From Stigonema ocellatum SAG 48.90 = DSM 106950 (GTDB taxonomy: Bacteria; Cyanobacteriota; Cyanobacteriia; Cyanobacteriales; Nostocaceae): 64,000 nt of DNA. The notes under the pieces were generated by a model. It did no database searches. It had not been told where the DNA came from and was given only the letters and a program-made list of their open reading frames with translations. A program made the translations under genes and the position numbers. Below, piece by piece: positions 17,768 through 26,436 of the stretch (positions within the stretch are counted from its first letter, which is position 1; the number at the start of each line of letters is the position of its first letter). Location of the stretch: assembly GCA_016903675.1 (NCBI GenBank), contig JADQBA010000003.1:1-64000 (forward strand), read 5' to 3'.

Positions 17768-18394
17768 ATGCCGAAAGCCTCTGGTGACTTTGAAACGCCC
17801 TCAGTTGGTTTCAACCAGAAGCAGGAGCAAATCTTGCAAGGGGCGATGCGGGTATTCTTGAGAACGGGTTATGCGGGAACCAGTATGGATCGAGTCAGTG
17901 CTGAGGCGGGAGTTTCTAAGCAAACTATCTACAGTTACTTTGGAGATAAAAAGGGACTGTTTCAAGCGTTGATGGAATGGGTGACCATAGCTAGTTTCTG
18001 TAGTTTTTTTGTGACAGTAGAATTACAAGGCGAACCTGCGGTGTTACTGCGTCAGCTAGCCGAAACCTATTTCACGAAGGTTGCAGATAATCCGGAGTAT
18101 CTGGCATTGTTCCGGGTGATTGTTGCGGAGTCAGAACGCTTTCCTGAACTGGCAAAACTTTATACTCATACCGTCATTCAGCGCGGGAGACAATTGCTGA
18201 GCCAGTATTTTGCTTGCCATTCTGAATTGGGCATTACTGACCCTGAGGCGACGGCGCAAATTTTTTTTGGTTCCCTTGTGTCGTATGTGATGGTGCAGCA
18301 GATGCTGTACGGTAACGAAATGATGCCTTTAACACGCGATCGCCTTCTTGATAGTTTGATTAGTTTAGTGCTGTCAAAAAGTGAGATACGGTAA
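17768..18394 (+). CDS. TetR-family repressor (CecR-like context)
   Basis: 208 residues. The N-terminal TetR helix-turn-helix reads ILQGAMRVFLRTGYAGTSMD then VSKQTIYSYFGDKKGLF. The C-terminal ligand domain resembles the AefR/CecR-type C-terminal region (family memory). It is divergent from the HlyD operon and shares the palindromic intergenic site, so it very probably represses both itself and the pump until a ligand binds. The same gene order, TetR plus hlyD plus double ATPase plus two permeases, is E. coli cecR-ybhGFSR. Confidence 0.88.
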   Translation: MPKASGDFETPSVGFNQKQEQILQGAMRVFLRTGYAGTSMDRVSAEAGVSKQTIYSYFGDKKGLFQALMEWVTIASFCSFFVTVELQGEPAVLLRQLAETYFTKVADNPEYLALFRVIVAESERFPELAKLYTHTVIQRGRQLLSQYFACHSELGITDPEATAQIFFGSLVSYVMVQQMLYGNEMMPLTRDRLLDSLISLVLSKSEIR

Positions 18395-18405
18395 GTGTAT
18401 CAAAG

Positions 18406-18512
18406 TATAGCATTCCTAAATCATTCGTGAGATAAAGAAACCCGGTATCTCCCAGATACCGGGTTTCTGAGGTTCAGTATTTTCTTACAAGGAAAGCGGA
18501 GGATTGCTATAT
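18406..18512. repeat. Repeat D copy with CCCGGTATCTC hairpin
   Basis: The ends TATAGCATTCCTAAATCATT and GGATTGCTATA are inverted. The centre AAACCCGGTATCT/AGATACCGGGTTT forms a strong hairpin that could terminate the TetR transcript. Relatives lie at 49003-49107 and 56399-56500. Confidence 0.7.
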
Positions 18513-18543
18513 AATTAAAATTTCTACTGTGATTGAGGAAACC

Positions 18544-19857
18544 ATGAAAACTGATATAGGAATAGGCATTAACGTCAATGACGTTAGTCATGAAATGTAT
18601 GACTTAATAACGGATTTATATCCCTTTTGCCGTAGTATTACTGGTGATGGATTACGCAAAACGCTCCATAGTATCGAAAAACATATTCCCTTAACTATCA
18701 ATGAAGTCAAAAGTGGAACCCAAGTATTTGATTGGACTGTTCCTAAAGAATGGAATATCAGAGATGCCTATGTTAAAAATTCCAATGGAGAAAAAATTAT
18801 AGATTTTTCTCAATCAAATCTTCATGTATTAAATTACAGTATATTTATTAATATGAAAATGCCTTTAAATGATTTGAAGGCACATTTGTTTACACTACCT
18901 GATCGTCCTGAATGGATTCCTTATCGAACTTCATATTACAAAGAAAATTGGGGCTTTTGTCTGAGCCATAATCAATTATTGGCACTAAAAGACGAAGAGT
19001 ATGAAGTGTATATTGATTCTTCGTTGGAAGAAGGTCATTTAACTTATGGGGAGTATTATATTCCAGGAGAAAAAGAGGATGAAGTTCTCATCTCATGTCA
19101 CTCGTGCCATCCGTCACTTGCTAATGATAATCTCGCTGGTATTTCCCTAGCAACATTCTTAGCCAAACATCTAGGTCAAATTTCACCATCATACTCTTAT
19201 CGGTTTATCTTTATTCCTGGAACCATTGGTTCTATTACTTGGCTAGCGCTGAACGAAGCCCACATTGACAAAATCAAACACGGTTTAGTTCTAACTTGTC
19301 TAGGCGATCCGGGGAAGTCTCACTATAAAAAAAGCCGTCAAGGTCATGCTTCTATTGACAAAGCTGTTATTCATGTCTTGCAACACTCCGGTCAAGATTA
19401 TGAAATTCAGGAATTTTCCCCCTATGGTTATGACGAACGTCAGTTTTGCTCACCAGGATTTAATTTGCCTGTAGGCTGTTTTATGCGATCGCCTCACGGA
19501 ACCTATCCTCAATATCATACATCAGCAGATAATCTGGAGCTTGTGCAACCCCAATATCTTGCCGATTCATTTTCAAAAATTCTGTCTATTTTACAGATTG
19601 TAGAAAACAACAAAAAATATTTAAACCAAAATCCCAAATGTGAGCCGCAGTTAGGGAAAAGAGGTCTATACAGCGCTATCGGTGGATTGACTGATACAAA
19701 GAAGACCGAAATGGCAATGTTATGGATTTTAAACTTTTCTGATGGTAACCATACTCTGCTTGATATTTCAGAAAAATCCGGTTTAGAGTTTGATTTGATT
19801 AAGAAAACAGCAGATACATTGTTAGAGTTTAATTTGTTGAAAGAATGTATGGATTAA
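18544..19857 (+). CDS. DUF4910 / M28-like aminopeptidase domain protein
   Basis: 437 residues. It carries the motifs of the DUF2172/DUF4910 peptidase-like family (PIRSF015244): DLYPFCRSITGDGLR near the start, then ISCHSCHPSLANDNLAG with the His and Asp expected to bind zinc, and PHGTYPQYHTSADN with a further His. The C-terminal 70 residues look like a winged-helix-type domain. Proteins of this family occur in polysaccharide and natural-product clusters; the reaction is not established. I chose the ATG at 18544 (GAGG 6 bases upstream) over the GTG at 18529. It is coupled to the SDR gene 2 bp downstream. Confidence 0.82.
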   Translation: MKTDIGIGINVNDVSHEMYDLITDLYPFCRSITGDGLRKTLHSIEKHIPLTINEVKSGTQVFDWTVPKEWNIRDAYVKNSNGEKIIDFSQSNLHVLNYSIFINMKMPLNDLKAHLFTLPDRPEWIPYRTSYYKENWGFCLSHNQLLALKDEEYEVYIDSSLEEGHLTYGEYYIPGEKEDEVLISCHSCHPSLANDNLAGISLATFLAKHLGQISPSYSYRFIFIPGTIGSITWLALNEAHIDKIKHGLVLTCLGDPGKSHYKKSRQGHASIDKAVIHVLQHSGQDYEIQEFSPYGYDERQFCSPGFNLPVGCFMRSPHGTYPQYHTSADNLELVQPQYLADSFSKILSILQIVENNKKYLNQNPKCEPQLGKRGLYSAIGGLTDTKKTEMAMLWILNFSDGNHTLLDISEKSGLEFDLIKKTADTLLEFNLLKECMD

Positions 19858-19859
19858 AC

Positions 19860-20585
19860 ATGACAGTATTCAAAAACCAAGTTGCCGTTGTCACAGGTGC
19901 CAGCAGTGGTATTGGCAAAGCGATCGCCTTGGGAATTGCAGCGCAAGGTGCAAAGCTTTGCCTATTAGGGCGCAAGTTAGATCAACTACTCGCCATCGCT
20001 AAAATTGCTGAAGAAACTTCACCTCAAGTTGTGTGTTATCAATTAGACTTAAATGTCGATGAGGATATTGAGAAACTCAAGACGCGTTTAGAGGTAGATT
20101 TTGGTCAAGTTGACCTATTGATTCATAGTGCAGGTGTCATTACTCTTGGGGAATTGAAGACTGCTTCTGTTAAAGACTTTGACTTGCAGTATCGCACGAA
20201 TGTTCGTGCTCCCTACGTCTTGACACAAGCTTTGCTACCCATGCTGATATCCAGTCAAGGACAAATTGTGTTTATTAACTCTAGTGCGGGTTTAACTGCT
20301 AAGGCAGGTGTGGGACAATATGCTGCTACCAAACATGCACTCAAGGCGATCGCTGACAGCCTCAGAGATGAAGTAAACTCTCTAGGGGTGCGCGTCCTCA
20401 GCGTATTTCCCGGACGCACCGCCAGTCCTATGCAAGCAGCGATTTGTGAAACCGAAGGCAAGACCTATAACCCTGATCGCCTACTCCAACCAGAGGATGT
20501 AGCTGCTGTAGTCATTCATACTTTCAGCTTACCACGCACCGCCGAAGTAACTGATGTCCAAGTTAGACCTTTCGTGAAAAGCTGA
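19860..20585 (+). CDS. Short-chain dehydrogenase/reductase
   Basis: 241 residues, classical SDR. TGASSGIGKA forms the cofactor loop; NSSAG, then YAATK, complete the Ser-Tyr-Lys active site; PGRTASPM follows. It begins 2 bases after the stop of the peptidase-like gene (an in-frame ATG at 19845 would overlap it), so the two form one operon and probably act on the same compound. The substrate is unknown. Confidence 0.87.
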   Translation: MTVFKNQVAVVTGASSGIGKAIALGIAAQGAKLCLLGRKLDQLLAIAKIAEETSPQVVCYQLDLNVDEDIEKLKTRLEVDFGQVDLLIHSAGVITLGELKTASVKDFDLQYRTNVRAPYVLTQALLPMLISSQGQIVFINSSAGLTAKAGVGQYAATKHALKAIADSLRDEVNSLGVRVLSVFPGRTASPMQAAICETEGKTYNPDRLLQPEDVAAVVIHTFSLPRTAEVTDVQVRPFVKS

Positions 20586-20614
20586 ACCCACGACTTCACG
20601 TCGCGCATAATCGC

Positions 20615-21244
20615 TCATCCGGGATTCCTACCTGAGCGAAAAATTTGTTGAGCGGTTAAGATAAGCTCTGGGAAAGTTGGGGACTGGATGTGGTCGTCAC
20701 CCCGAAATTGGCTAACCTGATATTCACCCTCTACCAAAGAGTGAAGCGAGATAGTTGGTTGCTTGGGGTAGCCAATAAACCTTTTACCACCTAAAGCTAA
20801 GTAGTCTACAATCCAATATTCAGGTATTCCAATCTCTTCATATTTGCTGAATTTAGTGAAGTAATCATCACGCCAGTTAGTACTTACGACTTCAACCACT
20901 AATGGTATTGATGCTGCCTGAGTAACGGTAGATTCTTTTTTCCATAGCGGTTCATTTACTAAGTTGGGACGGTTTAGTACTAACACGTCTGGTGAATAAC
21001 CTGATTCATTTTCAGGTGGTTTTACTAGCACGGTTTTGGGTATACCATAAGCCTTGTTGAGGCGGGTGTACTCTAGAGTGAATTTCTCGACTAAAAATAC
21101 CACAATTTCTTCATGGTCGCCTAATGGTTGCGGCATTTTAACAATCACTCCATCATGCAGTTCATAACCTCCACGGTCAGGTTTCCACTTTACAAATTCT
21201 TCAAATGTTACTTGTTTGGGTAACGCTTGAGCTATGGGCATCAT
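20615..21244 (-). CDS. Uma2-family (DUF820) PD-(D/E)XK protein
   Basis: 209 residues. Uma2 core: VTFEEFVKWKPDRGGYELHDG at the start, SGYSPDVLVLNRP, IPLVVEVVSTNWRDDYFTKF and IPEYWIVDYLALGG, the last two carrying the nuclease-like E and D/K residues. These are highly multiplied in cyanobacteria; function unknown. The ATG at 21244 with GAAGGAAA upstream is preferred over a GTG at 21277. Confidence 0.88.
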   Translation of the reverse strand: MMPIAQALPKQVTFEEFVKWKPDRGGYELHDGVIVKMPQPLGDHEEIVVFLVEKFTLEYTRLNKAYGIPKTVLVKPPENESGYSPDVLVLNRPNLVNEPLWKKESTVTQAASIPLVVEVVSTNWRDDYFTKFSKYEEIGIPEYWIVDYLALGGKRFIGYPKQPTISLHSLVEGEYQVSQFRGDDHIQSPTFPELILTAQQIFRSGRNPG

Positions 21245-21512
21245 AATTGTTTTCCTTCTCTCGGGTTGCGTAACCACTCACTGATTAATTCACGGGTTTT
21301 TTGGCTCTACAATCATAACTAAGAAATGACAGACAGCAAAAACGAAAATTGATGTATGTATGGCCTAGTACTCGACCAACCCAAAATTGCGCTTGTGTGG
21401 ACCGACCCCCAGACAGGGAGACACACTCCTTCGCAACAGAAGTTCTACTAGGGTTTCCTTGACGAGAAGGACTACTAGAACACTCAGAGCATTGGTACAT
21501 CGTAATCTTGGT

Positions 21513-22091
21513 TCAGTCAGAGAAAGCCACACCAGTCATTGGGTCACGGATATACAGCCCTAGGGTGAGACTACGCATGACTTCATCCCAAACGGGTGTT
21601 AGCTGTTGAGCTTGATCTGCCCAATAATCGAATGTAATCAAGCACTGAACATTCGACCCCAAACCAATACAAGTCCGCGAAAAAGCTTCGCGTGGTTCTG
21701 TCTGGGTGTCGATAAACTTAATCTCTGCCCACATAATCCTAGCGGTTTGGCGCTTGACGGTAAAGATTTCCCCCTTAGCAATGACGTTGCGACTGTCGTC
21801 TTCTATGACTTTCTTCAAGGTAGATTTTAGCGGAAACAGGCTCCAGTCGTTAGGTGGTAGGTGATTAAAAGATACCTCTAGGCAGCAATCATCGTTGGGT
21901 GGTTTTCTATCAAGAAACTTGAAGGATTTTTCTTTTGGCTCAAAAACCCAATTTTGGGGAACATTGAAGCGAACAGCTCCCCGATTTGCTACGAAAATTT
22001 TGTAGCCTGATGGAGATTCCCAGTGATGGTCAGGCTTTAGTTCAAGAGTTTCTTTAATCCACTGGAGATTGCTTTTCTTACGCTTTGCCAT
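21513..22091 (-). CDS. Conserved hypothetical protein
   Basis: 192 residues, lysine-rich start (MAKRKKSNLQWIKETLEL) then a mixed alpha/beta domain with Trp-rich motifs (NWVFEPKEKSFKFLDRKPP, LPPNDWSLFP). It has no membrane segment or catalytic motif I can name. It appears intact and typical in composition. The 422 bp between it and the Uma2 gene before it contain no credible gene in 21285-21500. Confidence 0.6.
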   Translation of the reverse strand: MAKRKKSNLQWIKETLELKPDHHWESPSGYKIFVANRGAVRFNVPQNWVFEPKEKSFKFLDRKPPNDDCCLEVSFNHLPPNDWSLFPLKSTLKKVIEDDSRNVIAKGEIFTVKRQTARIMWAEIKFIDTQTEPREAFSRTCIGLGSNVQCLITFDYWADQAQQLTPVWDEVMRSLTLGLYIRDPMTGVAFSD

Positions 22092-22236
22092 AGTATTTTT
22101 GCTTCTCTGCTGCCAATATCCTCTCGTTAATTCCGTAGACTGGTACCCCGATTGTAAAACAGAAGCTAGAATCGGGGTCAGATAAGTACCCGTACAGAAA
22201 CTTACGCCCTTGGGATTATCGTAGCACAGACAGCTT

Positions 22237-22685
22237 GGCGTTGCTGAATTTAGTAATGAATTGGACTTTGAACAAAAAAGAGTTAGTTAGCGCAAATATT
22301 ACGCGAATAAAAGCTGGTCATGAAAAATTACCATAGTTATATTTCAAACTAAGTGAGAGTGAATCAAATCCGTAAAGCCTAAGAAAATTTACGCTGATTT
22401 TTGTTTTGTTGGTGTAGATTTTGACTGTTTTTTCACAACGGGAAGTAGGTCGCGTTTTGGTTGAGTGTGACCAGTTACCCTCCCAGATGAATTTCCTCGG
22501 GGTTTGGGAGAATGTCCAGGTTTACCAATTTGTGAAATAATTCTGTGAAAATCACGTTGTACTATACTTGGAGTAATAATGGGCAGATTTGTAGTATCGT
22601 TGGGGCGTTCCCAGGGTCTGAATAAGTATGTTGCCAAGTCCTTTGCACCCCATAACTGTACGTAAGTTTTCCTTAGTATAATGCT
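22237..22685 (-). mobile_element. Insertion-sequence remnant
   Basis: It contains the C-terminal end of a transposase (22389-22685) and, 150 bp beyond the stop, GGCGTTGCTGAATTTAGTAA, the terminus shared with MITE C and with 7099. The other end is missing, cut near the start of the transporter gene at 22713. I infer that this insertion sequence is the parent of the MITE C family. Confidence 0.55.
22389..22685 (-). pseudogene. Transposase C-terminal fragment
   Basis: About 98 residues ending in a basic tail. TYVQLWGAKDLATYLFRPWE, SIVQRDFHRIISQIGKPGHS and KPRGNSSGRVTGHTQPKRD are hallmarks of the C-terminus of a common cyanobacterial DDE transposase (recognised by pattern). There is no ATG; the frame runs back open to just upstream of the next gene. 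The catalytic part is absent, so it is inactive. Confidence 0.7.
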
Positions 22686-22712
22686 TGATTCTTCAATGAA
22701 ATTAGGTAACGA

Positions 22713-23957
22713 ATGTCTAACACCACTAAAGAAGATGCAATGTCAATGCCGCAACTAATTTGCATCATGATGTTATCTTTCTTAATTATGACTTATGGAT
22801 GTTATCCGGGACTTTTCGGTCTTCCGGTGACCATATATCTCAAAAAGAGTCTTGGACTTTCACCAGTGCAGTTGGCATCCTTCACTAGTTTCATTTTCAT
22901 TCCCTGGCTAGTTAGACCGCTTTACGGAATTATTGCAGATACTTTTTCAATATTTGGCTATCAGTTCAAAAGCTACTTTTTTATCTGCTACTCGCTGGCG
23001 CTTGTTGTTTTATTAGGATTAAGCGGATTACAAGTTTACACGATTTCCCAGCTAGCAACGGGTTTAATTTTAGTCAATATATTCATAGCCTTTAGCGACG
23101 TATTGACAGATAAAATAATGGTCGTTCAAGGCAGAATTCTTAATAACACTGCTCGGTTACAGGCAGCTCAATGGACATCTCTAAGTTTTGGTCAAGCTTT
23201 GCTATCTTATATTGCAGGCTGGCTTGCTCAAAATTATAATGTATCGTTCGCGTTTGTTGTTACTGCAATTGTACCGTTCGTTGGTTTAGTTGGAACCTTC
23301 CTATTACTTGGAAATGAAAAAAAGCACCGAAGTACTGTTTCACTTAAAACTAGTGTGAAATCGATTTGGTCAGCAGTAAAGTCGCAACAGTTTCTCGCTG
23401 TTATTGGCTTTATTGCTTGCCTTGAATTCACTCTCATCCCACCCTTGGTAAATTACCTTGTATATTACTACCAGGATGCTTTGAAGTTTGACACTCAATT
23501 TATAGGGGTTTTGGGTACATTTGAAGCTTTGGCTAATGGTTTAGGCGCGATCGCTTTTGGCATCTTTGCCTTTAGGGTTTCTCGACGGCTGCTGCTAAAT
23601 CTAGCAATTGGGTTAACCACCGTCTCTACCATTGGTTTAGTATTTATATACAATGCACAAACTGCTATCTTGGTGAGTCTATTTTTTGGATTTTTTTCCA
23701 TGGTAGCCATGCTGGGTGTCTTAGAAATTGCAGCAAGATCTTGTCCTATTGGTGCAGAAGGTTCAACCTATGCAATTCTGATGTCTGTGTATCAGTTGGT
23801 TAGGCAACCGGGTCCCATTTTAGGAGGTTACTTGTATGGTTGGGGAGTTCCAGTTTACATTCTTGTCATTATCAGTGCCGTATTTACAATGTTTTGCTGG
23901 CTTTTAATTCCTCTGTTTAAATTAGAGCAAGAGTATATAGACCCCCAAGATGTCTAA
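22713..23957 (+). CDS. MFS transporter, BT1/folate-biopterin type
   Basis: 414 residues, about twelve transmembrane helices. FIPWLVRPLYGIIADTFSIFG and the loop FSDVLTDKIMVVQGR are characteristic of the BT1 (FBT) branch found in cyanobacteria and plastids, some of which carry folates or pterins. The substrate here is inferred only from family. It stands alone, immediately downstream of the transposase remnant. Confidence 0.75.
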   Translation: MSNTTKEDAMSMPQLICIMMLSFLIMTYGCYPGLFGLPVTIYLKKSLGLSPVQLASFTSFIFIPWLVRPLYGIIADTFSIFGYQFKSYFFICYSLALVVLLGLSGLQVYTISQLATGLILVNIFIAFSDVLTDKIMVVQGRILNNTARLQAAQWTSLSFGQALLSYIAGWLAQNYNVSFAFVVTAIVPFVGLVGTFLLLGNEKKHRSTVSLKTSVKSIWSAVKSQQFLAVIGFIACLEFTLIPPLVNYLVYYYQDALKFDTQFIGVLGTFEALANGLGAIAFGIFAFRVSRRLLLNLAIGLTTVSTIGLVFIYNAQTAILVSLFFGFFSMVAMLGVLEIAARSCPIGAEGSTYAILMSVYQLVRQPGPILGGYLYGWGVPVYILVIISAVFTMFCWLLIPLFKLEQEYIDPQDV

Positions 23958-24065
23958 GTACACGCATTGTAGAAGTTCCGTAACATTACTAAAGTTTATA
24001 AAGCTGAATCAACAACGGGGTAAAAGTAGCTACGACACTGTTGGGGAAATATTTCTTCACATGAC

Positions 24066-24502
24066 ATAAATGAGAATAGAGGTAAATGGTACTGTTTGGG
24101 AGTATGATGAATTCGTGACGAATTCATTATGGAAATGACTACTAAAAAATTGTTGAAACGGGACACAAGAGGGGGAAGACGTGAAAATGCTGGCAGAAAG
24201 TCAAATTGGAAAAATAAAGACACAATCACAATCCGTGTGCCAAGAGCGATCGTATTCCAAGTAATCGACTTAGCTCATAGAATTGATTCTGGGGAGACTA
24301 TTGAATTAGACACAGAATCAAGAGCCGCCCAAAATGAAATAATCACACAGTCGAACCAAAATGATCAAGAATTGAAACCAGATTCTGTTACAAAATCTAT
24401 ACTATTTTCGCACACAAACTGTGATTATACATCTCTGAAAATGAATACGTCACAAATTCATTATACTCCTTTTTAGTACCATTCACATTTATTCTCATTT
24501 AT
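24066..24502. mobile_element. 437-bp cassette bounded by about 60-bp inverted repeats
   Basis: The left arm (24066-24129) and the right arm (about 24437-24502) are imperfect inverted repeats sharing ATAAATGAGAATA, ATGGTACT, GGAGTAT and ATGAATT...GTGAC at matching positions. A single gene lies between them, with its start codon in the left arm and its last codons in the right. The left arm also holds a perfect palindrome TGAATTCG-TGA-CGAATTCA (24108-24126). No transposase is present. It looks like a mobile or formerly mobile gene cassette. Confidence 0.7.
24129..24476 (+). CDS. GGRRENAGRK protein, putative DNA-binding
   Basis: 115 residues. The basic N-terminus (KRDTRGGRRENAGRKSNWK) is followed by a short segment, TITIRVPRAIVFQVIDLAHR, that looks like a ribbon-helix-helix strand and helix. 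The C-terminal half is polar and poorly conserved in appearance, and its last 11 codons (MNTSQIHYTPF) are part of the right inverted repeat. Similar small basic proteins are frequent in cyanobacteria. I infer DNA binding, perhaps to the palindrome that overlaps its own promoter region; function unproven. Confidence 0.6.
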   Translation: MEMTTKKLLKRDTRGGRRENAGRKSNWKNKDTITIRVPRAIVFQVIDLAHRIDSGETIELDTESRAAQNEIITQSNQNDQELKPDSVTKSILFSHTNCDYTSLKMNTSQIHYTPF

Positions 24503-24683
24503 TAAATCTTATTGATATTCAATTGCACAGCCCTGTATTGCTAAAAAGTCTACTCCGTCTACTTTTTACGTCGAACTCAGGTTTTGTTAAGGTGAAAAAC
24601 CGCAACCAGAATCTGGTAAACTCATAGAAGTGGTGTTTGAGTCAAATTCTTCAACCAAGAACGATGAGTAAGGATTACAGATA

Positions 24684-25025
24684 ATGCAAGTTCTAAAAAG
24701 AGCCATCAAACCTGAAACCTATATATCTTTCCTCCACATCTACCCAACTACTTGGGGGACTGCTGGTGATATCTGTTTAGTCCGTGAATCTGTAGCTAAT
24801 TCAGGTGCATCGAAGTTCGTAGGTCACAAACTCCAACTAGCCCTCCCACCTGGGATGGAACGCGATCGCGTGGCGGGCTTTCCGGTGATCAAAGTTGCAG
24901 GTAATGTAGGCGACGGACATCCTAAAGATCACCCGTCGGAATGGGAGGCTTATGAAGGTGTGGATATAGAAATAGCTCTAGCAGCTCTGAAACCTTGGGA
25001 CTTCAAGTTAATTGAATTAAGCTAG
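24684..25025 (+). CDS. Hypothetical protein
   Basis: 113 residues, slightly acidic, no membrane helix (FLHIYPTTWGTAGDICLVRE..., LALPPGMERDRVAGFPVIKV). AAGGA lies 9 bases before the ATG. I do not recognise the family. It is intact and monocistronic, followed by repeat-rich DNA. Confidence 0.55.
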   Translation: MQVLKRAIKPETYISFLHIYPTTWGTAGDICLVRESVANSGASKFVGHKLQLALPPGMERDRVAGFPVIKVAGNVGDGHPKDHPSEWEAYEGVDIEIALAALKPWDFKLIELS

Positions 25026-25133
25026 TACAGGTTGGCGGAAATAAAGCCACCATTCAAAAATTTAATTTTAGGCGTCTAACTTGTAAGTAGGGAGTAGGGA
25101 GTAGGGAGTAGGGAGTGGGGTAAAACACCACTT

Positions 25134-25292
25134 TCATGCTTGGCGGTGAAATTTTTTCATTGGGACTGCTTTGAAAGAGTCGCTAATAAATTCTGCGATG
25201 CTATCGTGTTTCCGAGTGGGTAATATCCTCACAATTTCTCCTTCGACAAGTTCATAACGACCCTCTTCATCAGGAAGTTGCAGCAGAAATTG
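25134..25292 (-). pseudogene. Uma2-family fragment
   Basis: A minus-strand frame reading QFLLQLPDEEGRYELVEG then EIVRILPTRKHDSIAEFI and ending in TGA after HRQA. LPDE...GRYELVEGEIV is the signature opening of Uma2 proteins, but only about 53 codons survive. A MITE C-like end (to 25403) lies where the 5' part should be. It is a relic. Confidence 0.65.
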
Positions 25293-25403
25293 TTCAGTTT
25301 AGTTACAGATTTGTAATTTTCCACAACCCTTGTAGAGACAAGGGTTATCGCGTCTCTACTAGAGGCGTGATTTTCACAATTCATATCTTGATTCAGCAAC
25401 GCC
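25293..25403. mobile_element. MITE C-like element, degraded
   Basis: The right end ATTCAGCAACGCC (25391-25403) is the MITE C terminus. The interior contains GTTACAGATTTGTAATTTTCC and CCCTTGTAGAGAC as at 7130-7190. The left terminus and target duplication are not recognisable. Confidence 0.5.
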
Positions 25404-25495
25404 CAGTAGGACAACTGGTTGAAAGCGTGAGAACATATGACCGTCAAATTCAACAAATACTGCAATACTTGCGCGATCGCTTCGGGCGGCAGTAG
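25404..25495 (+). pseudogene. Short C-terminal gene fragment
   Basis: An open frame reading QLVESVRTYDRQIQQILQYL and ending RDRFGRQ before TAG looks like the helical end of a protein interrupted by the adjacent element. The family is not identified; it may be chance. Confidence 0.25.
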
Positions 25496-25881
25496 TTCGC
25501 CAGCCCCATGAACTCCAGGGGGGAACCCCACGGCTATAAGCCGGGGGCTTGCAACTTCTCTTACCTCTTTCAAGAAACACGAGTTGGAGGAGGGGGGGAA
25601 GGGGGGAGTGGGGGGAAGTGGGGGGTGTTTGTTCCATTCATAACGGGTGGCGTGCCGTCAGTGGGGTGCTCCTAAATAAATGATGCTGTTCGTCAACTCC
25701 TGATGGGTCTAACCTCACACCTTTCTTGTTCCTAGCCTCAGGCTAGGAATGCAGCCTTAGGGGCTGCTGCCTCGACTAAAACACAAGAGGCAGCAGCCCA
25801 CAGGTAGTGCGTTCCCATGCTGAGCATGGGAACGAGAGGTTAGAGGGGTGTGACCTAGGGTGTTGACTCTGTACCCTTTAG
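25496..25881. repeat. Repeat-rich gap, no gene
   Basis: It contains a CCCCACGGCTATAAGCCGGGG hairpin-like segment, a GGAGGGGGGAAGG low-complexity stretch, and the palindrome CGTTCCCATGCTGAGCATGG (25811). A GGCTGCTGCC/GGCAGCAGCC pair around 25763-25799 resembles one at 38580-38617. No coding frame is convincing. Confidence 0.5.
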
Positions 25882-26061
25882 CCCATAAGACTTCATGCAA
25901 AAAATGTGTCGAGAGGTACTGTAAGAGTGAGTGGTACGATTGTTGTTTCCTCAACTCAAAAGGTTCCGGAACCAACCAACACTGCGGCGCTTATTGGTAT
26001 GGGTATGATTGGGGTTGGATTTAGGGTGCGCCGACAGCGTCTAATGGTAGCTTTTAGCTAA
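25882..26061 (+). pseudogene. PEP-CTERM protein C-terminal remnant
   Basis: The frame ends with KVPEPTNTAALIGMGMIGVG then FRVRRQR, an exact PEP-CTERM sorting-signal layout: VPEP, hydrophobic helix, basic cluster. Upstream there are only about 35 codons before a stop, with no signal peptide or start. Such proteins are exported and anchored through exosortase. A full-length secreted protein has been lost here. Confidence 0.65.
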
Positions 26062-26065
26062 ACTC

Positions 26066-26168
26066 ATATCTTGCACCATCATCTTATTGCAAAAAAAGCA
26101 GCCTAAAACCCTGATTATTCTGTAGGGTGGGCACTGCCCACCAACCCTTATTGAGAAGGTGCAAGATG
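26066..26168. repeat. Inverted ATCTTGCACC element
   Basis: The ends ATATCTTGCACC and GGTGCAAGAT are inverted about 100 bp apart and enclose one GTAGGGTGGGCACTGCCCACC block. The same terminus abuts the truncated gene at 129-140. Confidence 0.6.
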
Positions 26169-26205
26169 TCAGTAAATTAACTTAAAAATCACTATGACTA
26201 ACAAC

Positions 26206-26234
26206 AGACCATGCTCTTTCTCAGAGTATGGTCT
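26206..26234 (+). terminator. AGACCATGCTC...GAGTATGGTCT hairpin
   Basis: An 11-bp stem with one mismatch and a 7-nt loop, followed by TATATTT. This type of hairpin often follows PEP-CTERM genes, which fits the remnant just upstream. Confidence 0.5.
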
Positions 26235-26436
26235 TATATTTAGAAACTATTTAAGGGCAATTTATAGGGTTTGCCGTACTAGTAGATGACGGTTCCCTAC
26301 ACCTATTTTCTATTTTCGGTAATCATCATTCAATCAGTAGTAAGAACCGAATTGACCATCTTTCTATCAATTACTAATATGAGACTAAAGCCAGAAAATA
26401 AATTCTGAATTAGCAAAATCATCAAAGGAATAAACT

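Noticed and set aside
21285..21500. Minus-strand 71-codon frame
   Set aside because: Cys/Ser-rich, no conserved look, no ribosome site; probably repeat-derived noise.
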